Shown here one piece after another: positions 1 through 9,907 of a stretch of DNA of 34,474 bases. Location of the stretch: contig JAUXOF010000012.1 in NCBI GenBank assembly GCA_030682405.1, positions 1 through 34,474 on the forward strand. The letters are read 5' to 3'. How positions within the stretch are numbered: the stretch's first letter is position 1; each line of letters starts with the position of its first letter. The stretch comes from Thermodesulfovibrionales bacterium. Lineage in GTDB: Bacteria; Nitrospirota; Thermodesulfovibrionia; Thermodesulfovibrionales; JdFR-86. A program made the position numbers and the translations under genes. Under the pieces are notes generated by a model. That model had not been told where the DNA came from. It did not search any database and saw nothing but the letters and a program-made list of their open reading frames with translations.

Positions 1-480
1 TGAGACAAGTTCGTTTATCTTTCCCATGTTTTCACGGATGGCTACATGGCATATGAGACATGCCTCGTCCTTCCTCTCAGCCGGCAGCGCCATAATACTC
101 TGAAGCGCAGGCTTCTGCGTGCCCTCCCATAGCTCTGTCAGTTCACTAAGCATAAGGAGTGATTCCGGAGCATGTCTGGGAATGGGGTCAAAACCGAGCT
201 TTTCGCTTCCGTCCCTGAGCCCGTAGAGTATTTCCTCATACTCGGCCATCACATCCTCGGCCCTTTCCGTGTAAGGCATCTCCTCTTCAGGCTTAAGCCC
301 GATCGCTGCATGAAACAAATACGCTATGCTCATCATGCGCATCCTCTCCGAGCCTGCAAGGTTTATCTGCCTTGCCGCGCCGACCATGTGGTGTGCAAAG
401 CGGAAGTCCGCATAGATGTAGGCCGCAAAGAATGCAAGCATTACAGCTCCTATGATGACGAACTTCCGGGTGATAGACAT
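1..480 (-). CDS. membrane sensor, N-terminal part only (PilJ/NarX-like sensory domain with a CxxCH motif)
   Basis: The reading frame starts at the ATG at 480 and runs open off the left edge, so only the first 160 residues are visible. Residues about 5-24 form a hydrophobic N-terminal anchor. Then comes AARQINLAGSERMRM, which resembles the helical start of PilJ/NarX-type periplasmic sensor domains (typically a Q-[IV]-N-x-[AS]-G-x-x-R-M pattern). Near residue 145 there is CLICH, a CxxCH c-type heme attachment motif. From the family this would be the ligand-sensing end of a histidine kinase, chemoreceptor or cyclase; the output domain is outside the window. No clear Shine-Dalgarno precedes the ATG. 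It is divergent from the zinc-ribbon gene at 598. Heme binding is inferred from the motif alone. Confidence 0.6.
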   Translation of the reverse strand, partial: MSITRKFVIIGAVMLAFFAAYIYADFRFAHHMVGAARQINLAGSERMRMMSIAYLFHAAIGLKPEEEMPYTERAEDVMAEYEEILYGLRDGSEKLGFDPIPRHAPESLLMLSELTELWEGTQKPALQSIMALPAERKDEACLICHVAIRENMGKINELVS

Positions 481-562
481 ACTAAAAAATAACATAATAT
501 TCATAATAACGCTATATAGGGCATCGGGTTCGGCATGACATCTGGTTTTATGATTTGGCTCA

Positions 563-580
563 TACCGCATAATCCTGCGG
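563..580. repeat. short inverted repeat in a divergent intergenic region
   Basis: ACCGCA (563-568) and TGCGGT (575-580) form a 6-bp perfect inverted repeat with a 6-nt spacer. It lies between the divergent starts at 480 and 598. It could be an operator half-site pair or a minor hairpin; nothing else supports either. Confidence 0.3.
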
Positions 581-597
581 TCTGTTAAAATATATGC

Positions 598-852
598 ATG
601 GGCATATTAAAGGAAAGCTGTCCGGGAAGCACGGAGATACGGAATCCGTATCCTGAGGAGATAATGTGCGTCTTCTGCCGGGGCGCATGCGAGATATGGA
701 GCGACGAGGTTGAAATCGAATGCAAATCCTGCGGGAAGACCCTCAGCAGGGAGATGAAGCCAAACTGCCTCCTGTGGTGCCCTGCCGCAAAGGAGTGCGT
801 GGGAGCCGAAAAATACGAAAGGCTCATGAAGGCCAAACCCAAAGAGGACTAA
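598..852 (+). CDS. small cysteine-rich zinc-ribbon protein
   Basis: This 84-residue protein holds nine cysteines: C8, C24, C27, C31, C42, C45, C57, C61 and C67. CVFC (24-27) and CKSC (42-45) are spaced like the two knuckles of a zinc ribbon, separated by an acidic, Trp-containing strand (EIWSDE). A second cluster, C57-C61-C67, follows. The CPGS start and the ending of the Cys cluster in ECVG resemble a family of short proteins often labelled 'phosphohydrolase' in sulfate reducers and Nitrospirota. That label is probably propagated and has no support here. The function is unknown; metal binding is likely. No convincing ribosome binding site precedes the ATG. A terminator-like hairpin lies 36 bp after the stop. 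Confidence 0.65.
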   Translation: MGILKESCPGSTEIRNPYPEEIMCVFCRGACEIWSDEVEIECKSCGKTLSREMKPNCLLWCPAAKECVGAEKYERLMKAKPKED

Positions 853-888
853 GGGGCGCGGCCTTCTTATTAAAAAATCTCCCCTATC

Positions 889-911
889 CCCTCTTTTCCA
901 AAGAGGGTTTT
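889..911 (+). terminator. rho-independent terminator after the zinc-ribbon gene
   Basis: CCCTCTTT (889-896) and AAAGAGGG (900-907) form an 8-bp stem with a 3-nt loop, followed by TTTT at 908-911. It also resembles the CCCCT...AGGGG palindrome family seen at 9331-9351, so it may be a repeat recruited as a terminator. Confidence 0.6.
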
Positions 912-963
912 AAAAACCTTAATCAGCTTTACCCCACATTTATAACGCATACCCAATGGGGCA

Positions 964-1518
964 CTACTTCCGCTTGGTGATACCTTTGAGGTTCTCTATC
1001 TCTTTTTTTACCTCAAGGGCATCAGGCGCATTCGGGGCAAGCCTTAGATAGGCCTCAAACTCCTTAAGCCCGCCTGCCGAGTCGCCGAGGTCGTAGGCAA
1101 GGACAATGCCAAGGTTTTTATGCGCATAAAGGTGCTCGGGATTTATCTCGAGCGCCTTCCTGTACTCCTCCACGGCCCTGTCGGGCAGGCCCGCATATCT
1201 CAGGCATGTGCCCATGTCAACCCTGACGTCTATGTTTTTAGGGTCTATCTCAAGGGCCTTGCCGTAAGCATCCACAGCCTCCTTAAACCTCTTTGAGTCC
1301 ATGTAGGCGTTTCCCATTTTTATCAGCGCATTGAGGTTTTTCGGGTCTTCCTTAAGCACGTCCTTAAGGAGCTTTATTTCATGCTCACCCGTTATGGGCG
1401 AGGTAAACCCTCCCTGCGGGTATGCCGCCTGCTCCTCTTTTTTCTTACAGCCCGCTCCCGCCGCAAGCAGAAAAATCATTACCGCAAGCATCGCCGCATA
1501 TAAAGCCTTTTTTGACAT
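964..1518 (-). CDS. TPR-repeat lipoprotein
   Basis: The 184-residue protein has a lipoprotein signal: hydrophobic residues 5-22 ending in the lipobox AGAGC, with C24 as the lipidated cysteine. Then come Lys/Glu-rich residues and about three tetratricopeptide repeats (roughly 60-165), seen as A..Y.KALEIDP and A.EEYRKALEINP patterns. TPR lipoproteins act as scaffolds at the inner or outer membrane; the partner is unknown. An AGGGGTG-type ribosome binding site sits just before the ATG. It is the last gene of the minus-strand run that begins with hisC, 46 bp after the preceding gene. Confidence 0.75.
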   Translation of the reverse strand: MSKKALYAAMLAVMIFLLAAGAGCKKKEEQAAYPQGGFTSPITGEHEIKLLKDVLKEDPKNLNALIKMGNAYMDSKRFKEAVDAYGKALEIDPKNIDVRVDMGTCLRYAGLPDRAVEEYRKALEINPEHLYAHKNLGIVLAYDLGDSAGGLKEFEAYLRLAPNAPDALEVKKEIENLKGITKRK

Positions 1519-1564
1519 CTCACACCCCTTTTCGGTTTATAATCCGCCGTTAGGCCGGCGGCTG

Positions 1565-2284
1565 TTAGGTTTTCTCTTCGCTCAGATACGAACTTAAAGA
1601 TTCCTCTATCTCGTCCATCGTGTCCGTGATGACGAAGGGCACGAGCGAGGCGAGTTTGTTAAGGGTCGAAATGGCGGTCATGTTGGCGTCGCTTTTGGCC
1701 GCATTCTTAAACCTCAGCGACATGCCGGCGTTGACCTTCATGACCCCCTCGTAGATTGCCTCAAGCTTTTTCAATTCCCAGTCCGGCTTCTTCCCCCTTC
1801 TTTTGAGGAAGTACTGGATGAGGAGGTACATCGAGGTGACCCTCACCACGGTCTCATGCAGCGTGGCAAACGGAAGATGATACCTCACGAGCGGCTTCAG
1901 CTTCTCCATCACAGGGCATCCGCTTGTGACCATGTATATGCCCAGAAGCGAGCTGAGGCCCTCTTCAACAGTCGTATTCTTGGATATATCCCTCTGTGCC
2001 GTCATGACGAGGACGTAGGCGTTCTCATAGGACAAATGGTCTTTGAATGCGTCAACGATGCCTGATACTGCGACCGCTATAGGACAGAATTCATGCTGCC
2101 GGGCGTCAAGGGGGCAGTTCTCGCACCGGCTGAAGGCAAGCGCCGTCCATTCCGGATAGGTCTGCGCCTCCGGGCCTATCCGGTTAAGAGTCCGCGGGTC
2201 AAGAGAAACCTCAAAGCCCCTGGATGTGCCGTCTATGAACTTGAATATGTAATGGAAACTGAGGGGCTTGTCATGTCCTATCAT
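1565..2284 (-). CDS. conserved protein with CxxC...C motif (resembles DUF6901)
   Basis: The protein of about 239 residues has no signal peptide or membrane segment. Its N-terminal 60 residues look like a beta domain, followed by PEWTALAF and the cluster CENCPL...HEFCP, which may bind metal or iron-sulfur. The remainder is predicted helical with the segment GIYMVTSGCPVMEKLKPLVRYHLP in two parts: TSGCP (about 124-128) and RYHLPF (about 138-143). These motifs recall the uncharacterised DUF6901 family, recognised from memory. Two in-frame ATGs lie 6 nt apart (2290 and 2284). The AAGGG directly abuts the first and is well spaced from the second, so 2284 is chosen. Function unknown. It follows the nucleotide cyclase by about 40 bp. 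Confidence 0.65.
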   Translation of the reverse strand: MIGHDKPLSFHYIFKFIDGTSRGFEVSLDPRTLNRIGPEAQTYPEWTALAFSRCENCPLDARQHEFCPIAVAVSGIVDAFKDHLSYENAYVLVMTAQRDISKNTTVEEGLSSLLGIYMVTSGCPVMEKLKPLVRYHLPFATLHETVVRVTSMYLLIQYFLKRRGKKPDWELKKLEAIYEGVMKVNAGMSLRFKNAAKSDANMTAISTLNKLASLVPFVITDTMDEIEESLSSYLSEEKT

Positions 2285-2322
2285 CCGCATACCCTTATAT
2301 TATTTTATAACGGCCATAGAGG

Positions 2323-4149
2323 TCAACTGCCGGACCGGGATTTCAAGCCCCTCAGGGCGAAAATCTTTACTGTGGCATGCCTGCCCTTAACCGCAACCTC
2401 TCCCAGCGGCTCGACCTCGACCTTATCCTTCACCCTCTCATAAAGGGTTTCCGATATCACCGGGCTTTTTGCCTCCCTGCTCATTACCTGAAGCCTGTGG
2501 GTGATATTCACATTGTCGCCTATGACGGTATAATCCAGTTTCTTGCCCTCAACGCCTATATTGCCGACTATCACCTCGCCGGTGTTAAGCCCTATGCCGC
2601 ACTCAAGGCTCTCCTTTCCCTCGGCGAGCCACTTCCCCTGCAGCCACTGCATCTTCTTCACCATGCCCATGGCGCACCTTACCGCGAGTTCGGGGTGGTT
2701 TTCCTGTTCAAGGGGCGCACCCCAGAAGGCCATTATCCCGTCTCCGAGAAACTTATCGAGCGTGCCGTCGTGCTCCATTATCACGTCCGTCATCGCGGCA
2801 AGGAACTCGTTCAATGTGCCGACAACCTCCTCCGGCCCGTGCCTTTCGCTGAACGACGTATATCCCCTCACATCGGCAAACAGGATGGTCAGGGTCTTTC
2901 TCTCTCCCCCGACCTTTGCCCGCTCGGGATGCCTTACAAGCTCGTCCACCACCTTCTTGGACACATAGCTTGAAAACATCGCCCTTACCTCTTTTGCCTT
3001 CTTCTCAACAATAAAGAACCGCAGCGACGAGGCAATGGAGAAAGAGACGATTATGCTCAGCACGGGGTAGACCATGCTCAGCCAGTGTCCCCTCAGGAAC
3101 ATCACATAGGCGAAGTAGGAATATCCTGCCGTAAGTGCGATAACAAAGGGAAAGGCCACAAGCGCCCTCACCCGCAAAAGCACGGCGAAAACGGAAAAGG
3201 CCAGAACGGCTATGAAGGCAATGTCAAGAAGCGCCTCTCCCGCCCCGGCCTTGATGAAATTGCCCTTTACGATGTTCTCTATTATATTTGCATTGACTTC
3301 CACCCCTGGCATGTTATTGGAAAACGGCGTCACCCTCAGGTCGTAAATCCCCATTGCCGTGGAGCCTAAGAGAAGTACCCTGTCCTTAAGCTCGGCCCTG
3401 CCGACCTTTCCGCTGAGGACGTCGGAAAAAGAATACATCTGGAATGTGCGCTCAGGCCCTGTGTAGTTTATCAGCATCCGTAACTGCCTGCCCGGTCCGC
3501 TTCCTCCTATGGGGTTTACCGGTATCTCCCTATTGCCGAGCATTATCTTAAAGTCGGTAGTTGAAACCGTTTCCGCCCCAAGCGCCTCTTTTGCTCCTAT
3601 AAGCCCGATTGCGGGATAGGACTTGTCCTTGCCTGTTATGACAAGCGGGGTCCATCTTATGACCCCGTCCTCGTCAGGGACTATGTTTATAGTGCATTCG
3701 TTCTTTGAGGCGGACTGAAGCTCAGGGATATTTTCCGTTATGCGGGCTATGCCCCCGCCGGCTGAAAACTCGACCACAAGAGGAAGCGTTGTTATGCCTG
3801 AGCGCCTCATGGCAGCGGCAAATGCGCCGTCCGCCTCCGGCGATTCGCTCTCAGGGAAAAACACATCGAAAAGAAGCGCCTTTGCGCCGGCATCAGATAC
3901 GGCATTGATAAACCCTGCGTAATACTTCCTTGACCACGGGAACCTGCCGAGCTGCCCTATGCTGGTTTCATCTATGGCGATAACCGCTACTCCGCCGCTC
4001 GGAGGCAGGCCTCCCCTCAGTTTGAACCTCAGGTCGTAGGTATTGCGCTCCACTCCCTCAAAGAAACCCAACTGCGCGTAATAAAGCGCTATGACCGCAA
4101 CCGCCACAAGAAAGGCCAGAGAAAGGTTTATAAATAAATATTTCTTCAT
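2323..4149 (-). CDS. CHASE2 domain-containing class III adenylate/guanylate cyclase
   Basis: The 608-residue protein has an N-terminal membrane anchor (about 5-24), an extracytoplasmic CHASE2 sensory domain (about 28-300, with DLRFKLRGG and AVIAIDETSIGQLGRFPWSR as typical strands), three transmembrane helices (about 308-385), then a class III cyclase catalytic domain (about 415-600). Catalytic landmarks are visible: the first metal-binding aspartate in ILFADVRGYTSFSE, the second in FLGDGIMAFWGAP, the substrate lysine region TLDKFLGDG, and a C-terminal NVNITHRLQ transition-state motif. The expected reaction is ATP to cAMP, or GTP to cGMP, in response to a periplasmic signal. It starts 25 bp after hisB and is probably cotranscribed with the histidine genes, an unusual partnership. 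Confidence 0.9.
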   Translation of the reverse strand: MKKYLFINLSLAFLVAVAVIALYYAQLGFFEGVERNTYDLRFKLRGGLPPSGGVAVIAIDETSIGQLGRFPWSRKYYAGFINAVSDAGAKALLFDVFFPESESPEADGAFAAAMRRSGITTLPLVVEFSAGGGIARITENIPELQSASKNECTINIVPDEDGVIRWTPLVITGKDKSYPAIGLIGAKEALGAETVSTTDFKIMLGNREIPVNPIGGSGPGRQLRMLINYTGPERTFQMYSFSDVLSGKVGRAELKDRVLLLGSTAMGIYDLRVTPFSNNMPGVEVNANIIENIVKGNFIKAGAGEALLDIAFIAVLAFSVFAVLLRVRALVAFPFVIALTAGYSYFAYVMFLRGHWLSMVYPVLSIIVSFSIASSLRFFIVEKKAKEVRAMFSSYVSKKVVDELVRHPERAKVGGERKTLTILFADVRGYTSFSERHGPEEVVGTLNEFLAAMTDVIMEHDGTLDKFLGDGIMAFWGAPLEQENHPELAVRCAMGMVKKMQWLQGKWLAEGKESLECGIGLNTGEVIVGNIGVEGKKLDYTVIGDNVNITHRLQVMSREAKSPVISETLYERVKDKVEVEPLGEVAVKGRHATVKIFALRGLKSRSGS

Positions 4150-4174
4150 ACCCTATCCTGCCCGTATTATATCC

Positions 4175-4756
4175 TTAAATCCTTCCCTTTGTGGAAGGAA
4201 CCCCTTTTGAGCGGGGGTCTATCTCCACCGCCTCCCTCAATGCCCTTCCGAGGGCCTTGAATACAGCCTCTATCATATGGTGGGTGTTTCTTCCATACTG
4301 AACATTTACGTGAAGCGTGATGCCTCCGCTTGAGGTAAGCGCTTGAAAAAAATCCTGCACAAGGTCGGTATCAAAATCATTAATCTTCCGTTTAACCATG
4401 GCATTATAAACGAGATAGGGCCTTCCGCTTATGTCGAGGCTCACCGTGGCGAGGGCCTCATCCATCGGCACCGAGGCCGAGCCGTATCTTTTGATGCCCT
4501 TCATGTCCTTTAGGGCGTCTTTGACGCATTTTCCCAAAACTATTCCGATGTCCTCGACCGTGTGGTGCTGGTCTATCTCCAAGTCTCCCCTCGCCTTGAG
4601 CTTCATGTCTATCAGTCCGTGCTTGCACATCAAAGAGAGCATATGGTCAAAAAACGGGATGGAGGTGCTGATTTTGTAATCCCCCCTTCCGTCAAGGTTA
4701 AGGTCAATGGCTATGTCAGTCTCCTTTGTCTTTCTCTTAACCGCTGATTTTCTCAT
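4175..4756 (-). CDS. hisB: imidazoleglycerol-phosphate dehydratase
   Basis: This 193-residue protein is full length for a monofunctional HisB, which removes water from imidazole glycerol phosphate to give imidazole-acetol phosphate in histidine synthesis. The two metal-binding histidine motifs of the family are present: DQHHTVEDIG (about 61-70) and HHMIEAVFKALGRALREAV near residue 163. So are the N-terminal FFDHMLSLMCKHG and the C-terminal KGVPSTKG. No HisB-N phosphatase domain is fused. The start overlaps the end of hisC by 4 bp (ATGA), indicating translational coupling. Other his genes are not in the window. Confidence 0.95.
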   Translation of the reverse strand: MRKSAVKRKTKETDIAIDLNLDGRGDYKISTSIPFFDHMLSLMCKHGLIDMKLKARGDLEIDQHHTVEDIGIVLGKCVKDALKDMKGIKRYGSASVPMDEALATVSLDISGRPYLVYNAMVKRKINDFDTDLVQDFFQALTSSGGITLHVNVQYGRNTHHMIEAVFKALGRALREAVEIDPRSKGVPSTKGRI

Positions 4757-5793
4757 CTCGCCACCTCTTTTAAAGCCTTAAGGAAAAAATTGTTTTCAGC
4801 TTTCGTGCCTACTGTAACCCTGAGGCATCCGTCAACCGCTCCACTCATGTCTCTTAGCAGCACGCCCTGCTTAAGGAGCTTATTATAAACCCTCCGGGAG
4901 TTTTTAACCTTAAAGAGTATGAAATTGGCCTCGGACGGATACGGGGTCGCAGCCTTAATCCCTTCAAGCGCCTCAAAGAGCCTCTCCCTTTCGGAGACCA
5001 CGGCCTTTATCGCCGAGCGCATCGCCTTCCGGTCTTCTATCGCGCTTACCGCGATTGCCTGCGAATAGGAGTTCAGGTTGAAAGGGAGCCGCACTTTATT
5101 CACTTCGTTTATTATTGCCTCATCGCCTATGAGATAGCCTGTCCTCAGTCCTGCAAGCCCCACCTTGCTCAGTGTCCTTAAGATTAGAAGGTTTTTGTAA
5201 TCCTTAAGCATAGGCAGAAAGCCCTTGTCCGACGAGAACGGCTGGTATGCCTCGTCAACGACTACGAGAGCGCTTGAGGACTCTATGACCTTAAGCATCC
5301 TGTCCGAAGAAAAGCAGTTTCCGGTCGGGTTGTTCGGGGAGCTTAGAAACGTGAGCTTCGGCCTCGCGGTCTTAAGCGCCCCGAGCATGAGCGGCAGGTC
5401 GAGGTCAAAGGAGCCGTCAAGGGGCAAGCCTATGATGCTTTCTCCGAGGGCCTTTCCGATTATCCCGTACATGGAGAACGTGGGGACAGGGAAAAGAACC
5501 GGGCCTCCGAATGTCGTTATCAGGTAATAGATAATCTCGTCAGAGCCGTTTCCGACGAGGATATTAGGGGGCTTTACTTCTAACTGTTTTGCAAGCGCTC
5601 CCCTGAGGGCCCTTGCCTCAGGGTCAGGGTATCTGTTGGTGGAAATCCTTTTGATTACGGACTGCCTGACTTTAAATCCGAAGGGGCTTTCGTTTGCGTC
5701 GAGCTTTACGCGGCAGGGCATCTCCTTTGCCTCATAAGCCCTAAGGCTGCGGATGTTCGGCCTTGCGAGGGATTTTGCATCAAACTTCTTCAA
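4753..5793 (-). CDS. hisC: histidinol-phosphate aminotransferase
   Basis: This PLP-dependent class I/II aminotransferase converts imidazole-acetol phosphate and glutamate to histidinol phosphate and 2-oxoglutarate. Visible motifs are LDANESPFG near the N-terminus, SSPNNPTGN, VVDEAYQPF and LRTLSKVGLAGLRTGY, which holds the PLP lysine. The start chosen is TTG at 5793, giving 346 residues. It has AAAGGAGG 5 nt upstream (5799-5806), and a perfect TATAAT lies further upstream at 5815-5820. An in-frame ATG at 5871 would add 26 residues with no family similarity and would sit upstream of that promoter element. It is the first gene of the minus-strand operon and overlaps hisB by 4 bp. Confidence 0.92.
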   Translation of the reverse strand: MKKFDAKSLARPNIRSLRAYEAKEMPCRVKLDANESPFGFKVRQSVIKRISTNRYPDPEARALRGALAKQLEVKPPNILVGNGSDEIIYYLITTFGGPVLFPVPTFSMYGIIGKALGESIIGLPLDGSFDLDLPLMLGALKTARPKLTFLSSPNNPTGNCFSSDRMLKVIESSSALVVVDEAYQPFSSDKGFLPMLKDYKNLLILRTLSKVGLAGLRTGYLIGDEAIINEVNKVRLPFNLNSYSQAIAVSAIEDRKAMRSAIKAVVSERERLFEALEGIKAATPYPSEANFILFKVKNSRRVYNKLLKQGVLLRDMSGAVDGCLRVTVGTKAENNFFLKALKEVAR

Positions 5794-5798
5794 GAAAG

Positions 5799-5820
5799 CC
5801 TCCTTTACGGCAAGATTATA
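5799..5820 (-). promoter_or_regulatory. hisC -10 element and Shine-Dalgarno
   Basis: On the minus strand TATAAT (5815-5820) is followed by a short leader and AAAGGAGG (5799-5806), 5 nt before the TTG at 5793. No good -35 hexamer lies at the usual distance, so the promoter is tentative. The ribosome binding site is strong and decides the hisC start. Confidence 0.55.
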
Positions 5821-5946
5821 ACATATCGCTTCCCCCTTTGTTTCAGGAACAAAATTGTAGTCTCCTGACATTTTTGTAGAGGCCCGATGCCCGTAAACCC
5901 TTGAATATCAAGCATTTCCGGCATGGCACGGTTCGTGTATTTATAA

Positions 5947-7238
<1,292 letters not shown>

Positions 7239-8593
7239 GGCAGGTCGCTTTTTGAGACGGCCTCGCCTTCGGCCATTATGACGAGCCTTTCTAAGGTATT
7301 TGCAAGCTCCCTCACATTGCCCGGCCAATTGTATGAACAGAGGGCCTCAAGCGCCTCTCCCTCAATCACCGGGTTCTTCCTGTACATTACCCCGAACCTC
7401 TTTATGTAATGGCTCACAAGGAGCGGTATGTCTTTCTTCCTGTCCCTCAAAGAAGGGAGCACTATCGGAACGACATTGAGCCTCCAGTAGAGGTCCTCCC
7501 TGAACATTCCCATCCTTGCCTCGGCCTCAAGATTCCTGTTGGTTGCCGCTATTATCCTTACATCCGCCTTCTTTGACATTGAAGAGCCGAGCGGCTCGAA
7601 GGTGCGCTCCTGAAGCACGCGAAGGAGCTTGGGCTGAAGCGCAAGCGGAAGCTCCGCCACCTCGTCCAGAAAAACAGTTCCCCCTTCCGCAAGCTCGAAC
7701 CTGCCTGCCCTTCTGGATGTCGCGCCTGTGAATGCGCCCTTTTCGGCTCCGAAAAGCTCTACCTCAAGAAGGTTTTCGGGAAGGGCCGCACAGTTCACCG
7801 CGACAAAAGGCCCCTTTGCCCTCCTGCTCTGGAAATGAAGGGTGCTTGCTATGAGTTCCTTGCCTGTGCCGCTTTCCCCTAAAAGAAGCACAGTGGCGTC
7901 AGTGCCTGCCACCTTGTGGACGGTCTTCAGCACGGCCTGAAACCGTTCGGACTCTCCGATAATGTTGGGAAAGCTGTAGCGGTCCTTAAGCTGAGACCTC
8001 AGGACCTCGCTCTCCTCCTCAGCCCGCCTGTAGTTTTCCCAGAGCTTTACGAATTGGGCGATGAGGGAGGCCACTATGCTTAAAACACGGAGGTCGTCGT
8101 CAACCCCTCCGTGCTCTTCCGAATATATCCTGTCCGCGCTGATAACCCCCAGCACCTCGCCCTTAAGCCCTATGGGGATTGAAAGGAAGGAGACGCCTGA
8201 TTTTTCCGGCCTTGAGCCTGTCCTGTTTAAAAACCTCGGCTCCTCCCCGATGTCCGGCACGAACATGGGAGTTCGGCTCTCCATGACCCGGCCGACTATT
8301 CCCTCGCCTATCTTGTATTTCCCCCTCCGTATCTCCTCGCTGCTGAGGCCGTGGGCCGCCGCTATCCACAGTCCCTTTGTGCCGGGGTCAAGGAGAAATA
8401 CGCACCCCCTCTGCATCTCAAGCCGGGTGGCAAGTATGTTCATGACCGAGGTGAGGTTGTCCTCAAGGTCAAAAGAAGAGGTGAGCACCCTGCTTACCTC
8501 CAGTATGGCCTCAAGCTCCCTGTTCTTTCTGAGTATAAGCCCTTTGTCGTGCATACAGTTAATCCTACATGGCAATCGGTTGCCGTTTACCTT

Positions 8594-8622
8594 ATGATAA
8601 TACAAAATTGTCGGAAGGTCAA
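8594..8622 (-). promoter_or_regulatory. sigma-70-type promoter of the NifA-like gene
   Basis: On the minus strand TTGACC (8617-8622), a 17-nt spacer and TATCAT (8594-8599) match the -35/-10 consensus at 5 of 6 positions each. The predicted start of transcription near 8587 leaves a leader of about 33 nt to the ATG at 8554. The -35 box overlaps the last codons of the upstream gene. Confidence 0.6.
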
Positions 8623-9071
8623 GCCCGCGGGGTTCTGACTTCTTCTTCGGCCATATCCAAAAGCCTTAAGCCGTAATCCACATTGAGTATCTCGCGCGCC
8701 TCTTGCCCCGTCTCCTTGGGGTCAAAGCCCCTCGGGCACTTTCTTGAGAGTTCGCAGGCGGCCTTAAGCATATTTACGTAGGCATAGACCGTCTGAGGGT
8801 CGGCCTTTCCCTTTATCTCCATCTCGCGCTCGAACTTATTAATCATCCGGCTGAGCCTGATTAGCATGTCTTCATGCACTGATGCGGCCCTGCCCATGCG
8901 TCTGTGCCAATCCCCATCCCTCTTCCACTCATATAATGTCCGGGCGGATATTTTTAGGCCGAACTCGGCCTCAAGCCTCTTTAGAATCTCCTTTACGTTC
9001 CTGCCTCCGGCCTCTGCGTATGCCCTGAAGGCCCTCTCCATGTTCTCTGCCGTTGCCGCCCCTTTTTTCAT
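8619..9071 (-). CDS. small helix-turn-helix protein of unknown function
   Basis: The 150-residue, mostly helical protein is highly charged. Residues about 12-58 ([13 protein letters not shown], then [18 protein letters not shown]) read like the N-terminal helix-turn-helix of phage terminase small subunits and related DNA-binding proteins, with the YEWKRDGDW recognition-helix signature. The rest is a helical tail without a motif I recognise. No phage genes surround it. It ends inside the promoter of the NifA-like gene. A gene-specific function cannot be assigned. Confidence 0.6.
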   Translation of the reverse strand: MKKGAATAENMERAFRAYAEAGGRNVKEILKRLEAEFGLKISARTLYEWKRDGDWHRRMGRAASVHEDMLIRLSRMINKFEREMEIKGKADPQTVYAYVNMLKAACELSRKCPRGFDPKETGQEAREILNVDYGLRLLDMAEEEVRTPRA

Positions 9072-9434
9072 TATCCTCCTTTTATTCCGCTTTTTAGGGG
9101 GGAGGGGGGGGTATCCAGCCCTTTCTTCCCTTGATTTAATTCAATTCCTGCTTCCGAATTTGCCGAAATGCCTCCTCATCCTGCATCACCGCACCCTATG
9201 GGTAATCCTGTTCATGTCTAACTATAGTTCATTTAAGGCGGGCTTGTCAAGAGGTGTTTTTAACTAAAGTTGCGGCATAATGAAGCTACTTGCAACGGGC
9301 TTCCGCCCCGCCTTAAAACCTCCCCTCAATCCCCTCCTTGGCAAGGAGGGGACGGGGTGGTCAAATCATCAAATTACCGAATCACTGTCCTCAACGCACG
9401 CAGGGGACATCGTTGTTTTAGATGTCAGGTTATG
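9072..9434. other. 363-bp spacer without a supported gene
   Basis: Between the helix-turn-helix gene and the toxin gene no frame has coding character. It holds a G-rich tract near 9098-9110, an AT-rich stretch near 9220-9260, and the CCCCT/AGGGG palindrome at 9331-9351. Confidence 0.5.
9331..9351. repeat. palindromic repeat of the CCCCTCCTT family
   Basis: CCCCTCCTT (9331-9339) and AAGGAGGGG (9343-9351) form a 9-bp stem with a 3-nt loop, flanked by further CCCCT and GGGGTGG half-repeats. A weaker relative lies at 889-907. This looks like a dispersed intergenic palindrome; the copy number in the genome is unknown. Confidence 0.6.
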
Positions 9435-9683
9435 TTATTGGTAATGATCGTTTACGTCGATAATCTCTACAACATCTTTCTTATGGAAGATAAACAACGC
9501 TCTGAATTTTCTGTCGATTCTGAAACTCCAGATTTTCATTTTTCTCGGCTCAAGCAATTCGGTTTTCAAGCCGGGATGAAAAGGATTCTCTTTGAATAAA
9601 TTTATCTGTTTTTCGAATTTCTTTTCAAGGTTTCTTGTTTTAAGATAGTTCTTTATTTCCTGATGGACGGGTAAGACTTTCAT
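9435..9683 (-). CDS. RelE/ParE-superfamily toxin
   Basis: The 82-residue basic protein fits the RelE/YoeB fold in length and pattern: an N-terminal helix pair, LKTELLEPRKMKIWSFRIDRKFRALF as the central strands (MKIWSFRID, about 49-57, with basic R55 and R58), and a C-terminal VVEIIDVNDHY typical of RelE-type mRNA interferases, which end in a catalytic His/Tyr. It would cleave ribosome-bound mRNA when freed from its antitoxin. It overlaps the antitoxin gene upstream by 4 bp (ATGA). Base composition is more AT-rich than the neighbours, consistent with a mobile module. Confidence 0.8.
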   Translation of the reverse strand: MKVLPVHQEIKNYLKTRNLEKKFEKQINLFKENPFHPGLKTELLEPRKMKIWSFRIDRKFRALFIFHKKDVVEIIDVNDHYQ

Positions 9684-9901
9684 TTAAAATACGAGGAGCG
9701 TTTAAGTCCTTTTTTAAGGCTGTCAATAAACCTCTGATTGTAAAGGCCGGTCGCTTTAAAAGAGGAGATTACTTCTTCAATGTCTTTTGACTGTGGAGGA
9801 GAGAATATATCTCCCTCAATTATCTGGTGAAGGTATTCATAGCGGAGTTTCTTATCGAGCAACTCGTTATATTCTTTTTGCGATATCGTAACCGTCTGCA
9901 T
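9680..9901 (-). CDS. antitoxin of the RelE-type pair
   Basis: The 73-residue protein starts MQTVTISQKEYNELLDKKLRYEYL, read as a short strand followed by a helix like the dimerisation part of small antitoxins. The tail is flexible and basic, suited to wrapping the toxin. Identification rests mainly on its position directly upstream of, and 4-bp overlapping, the toxin gene. No Shine-Dalgarno precedes the ATG, and a candidate promoter (9908-9936) would start transcription at about the ATG itself. Confidence 0.7.
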   Translation of the reverse strand: MQTVTISQKEYNELLDKKLRYEYLHQIIEGDIFSPPQSKDIEEVISSFKATGLYNQRFIDSLKKGLKRSSYFK

Positions 9902-9907
9902 GTGTTT

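Noticed and set aside
5794-5871. Longer hisC start at the ATG at 5871
   Set aside because: It adds 26 residues unlike HisC, has no binding site, and would place the TATAAT and AAAGGAGG inside the coding region; the TTG at 5793 fits better.
8619-9071. Prophage remnant, from the terminase-like helix-turn-helix
   Set aside because: No other phage gene, integrase or attachment site is visible nearby; the resemblance is limited to one short DNA-binding motif.
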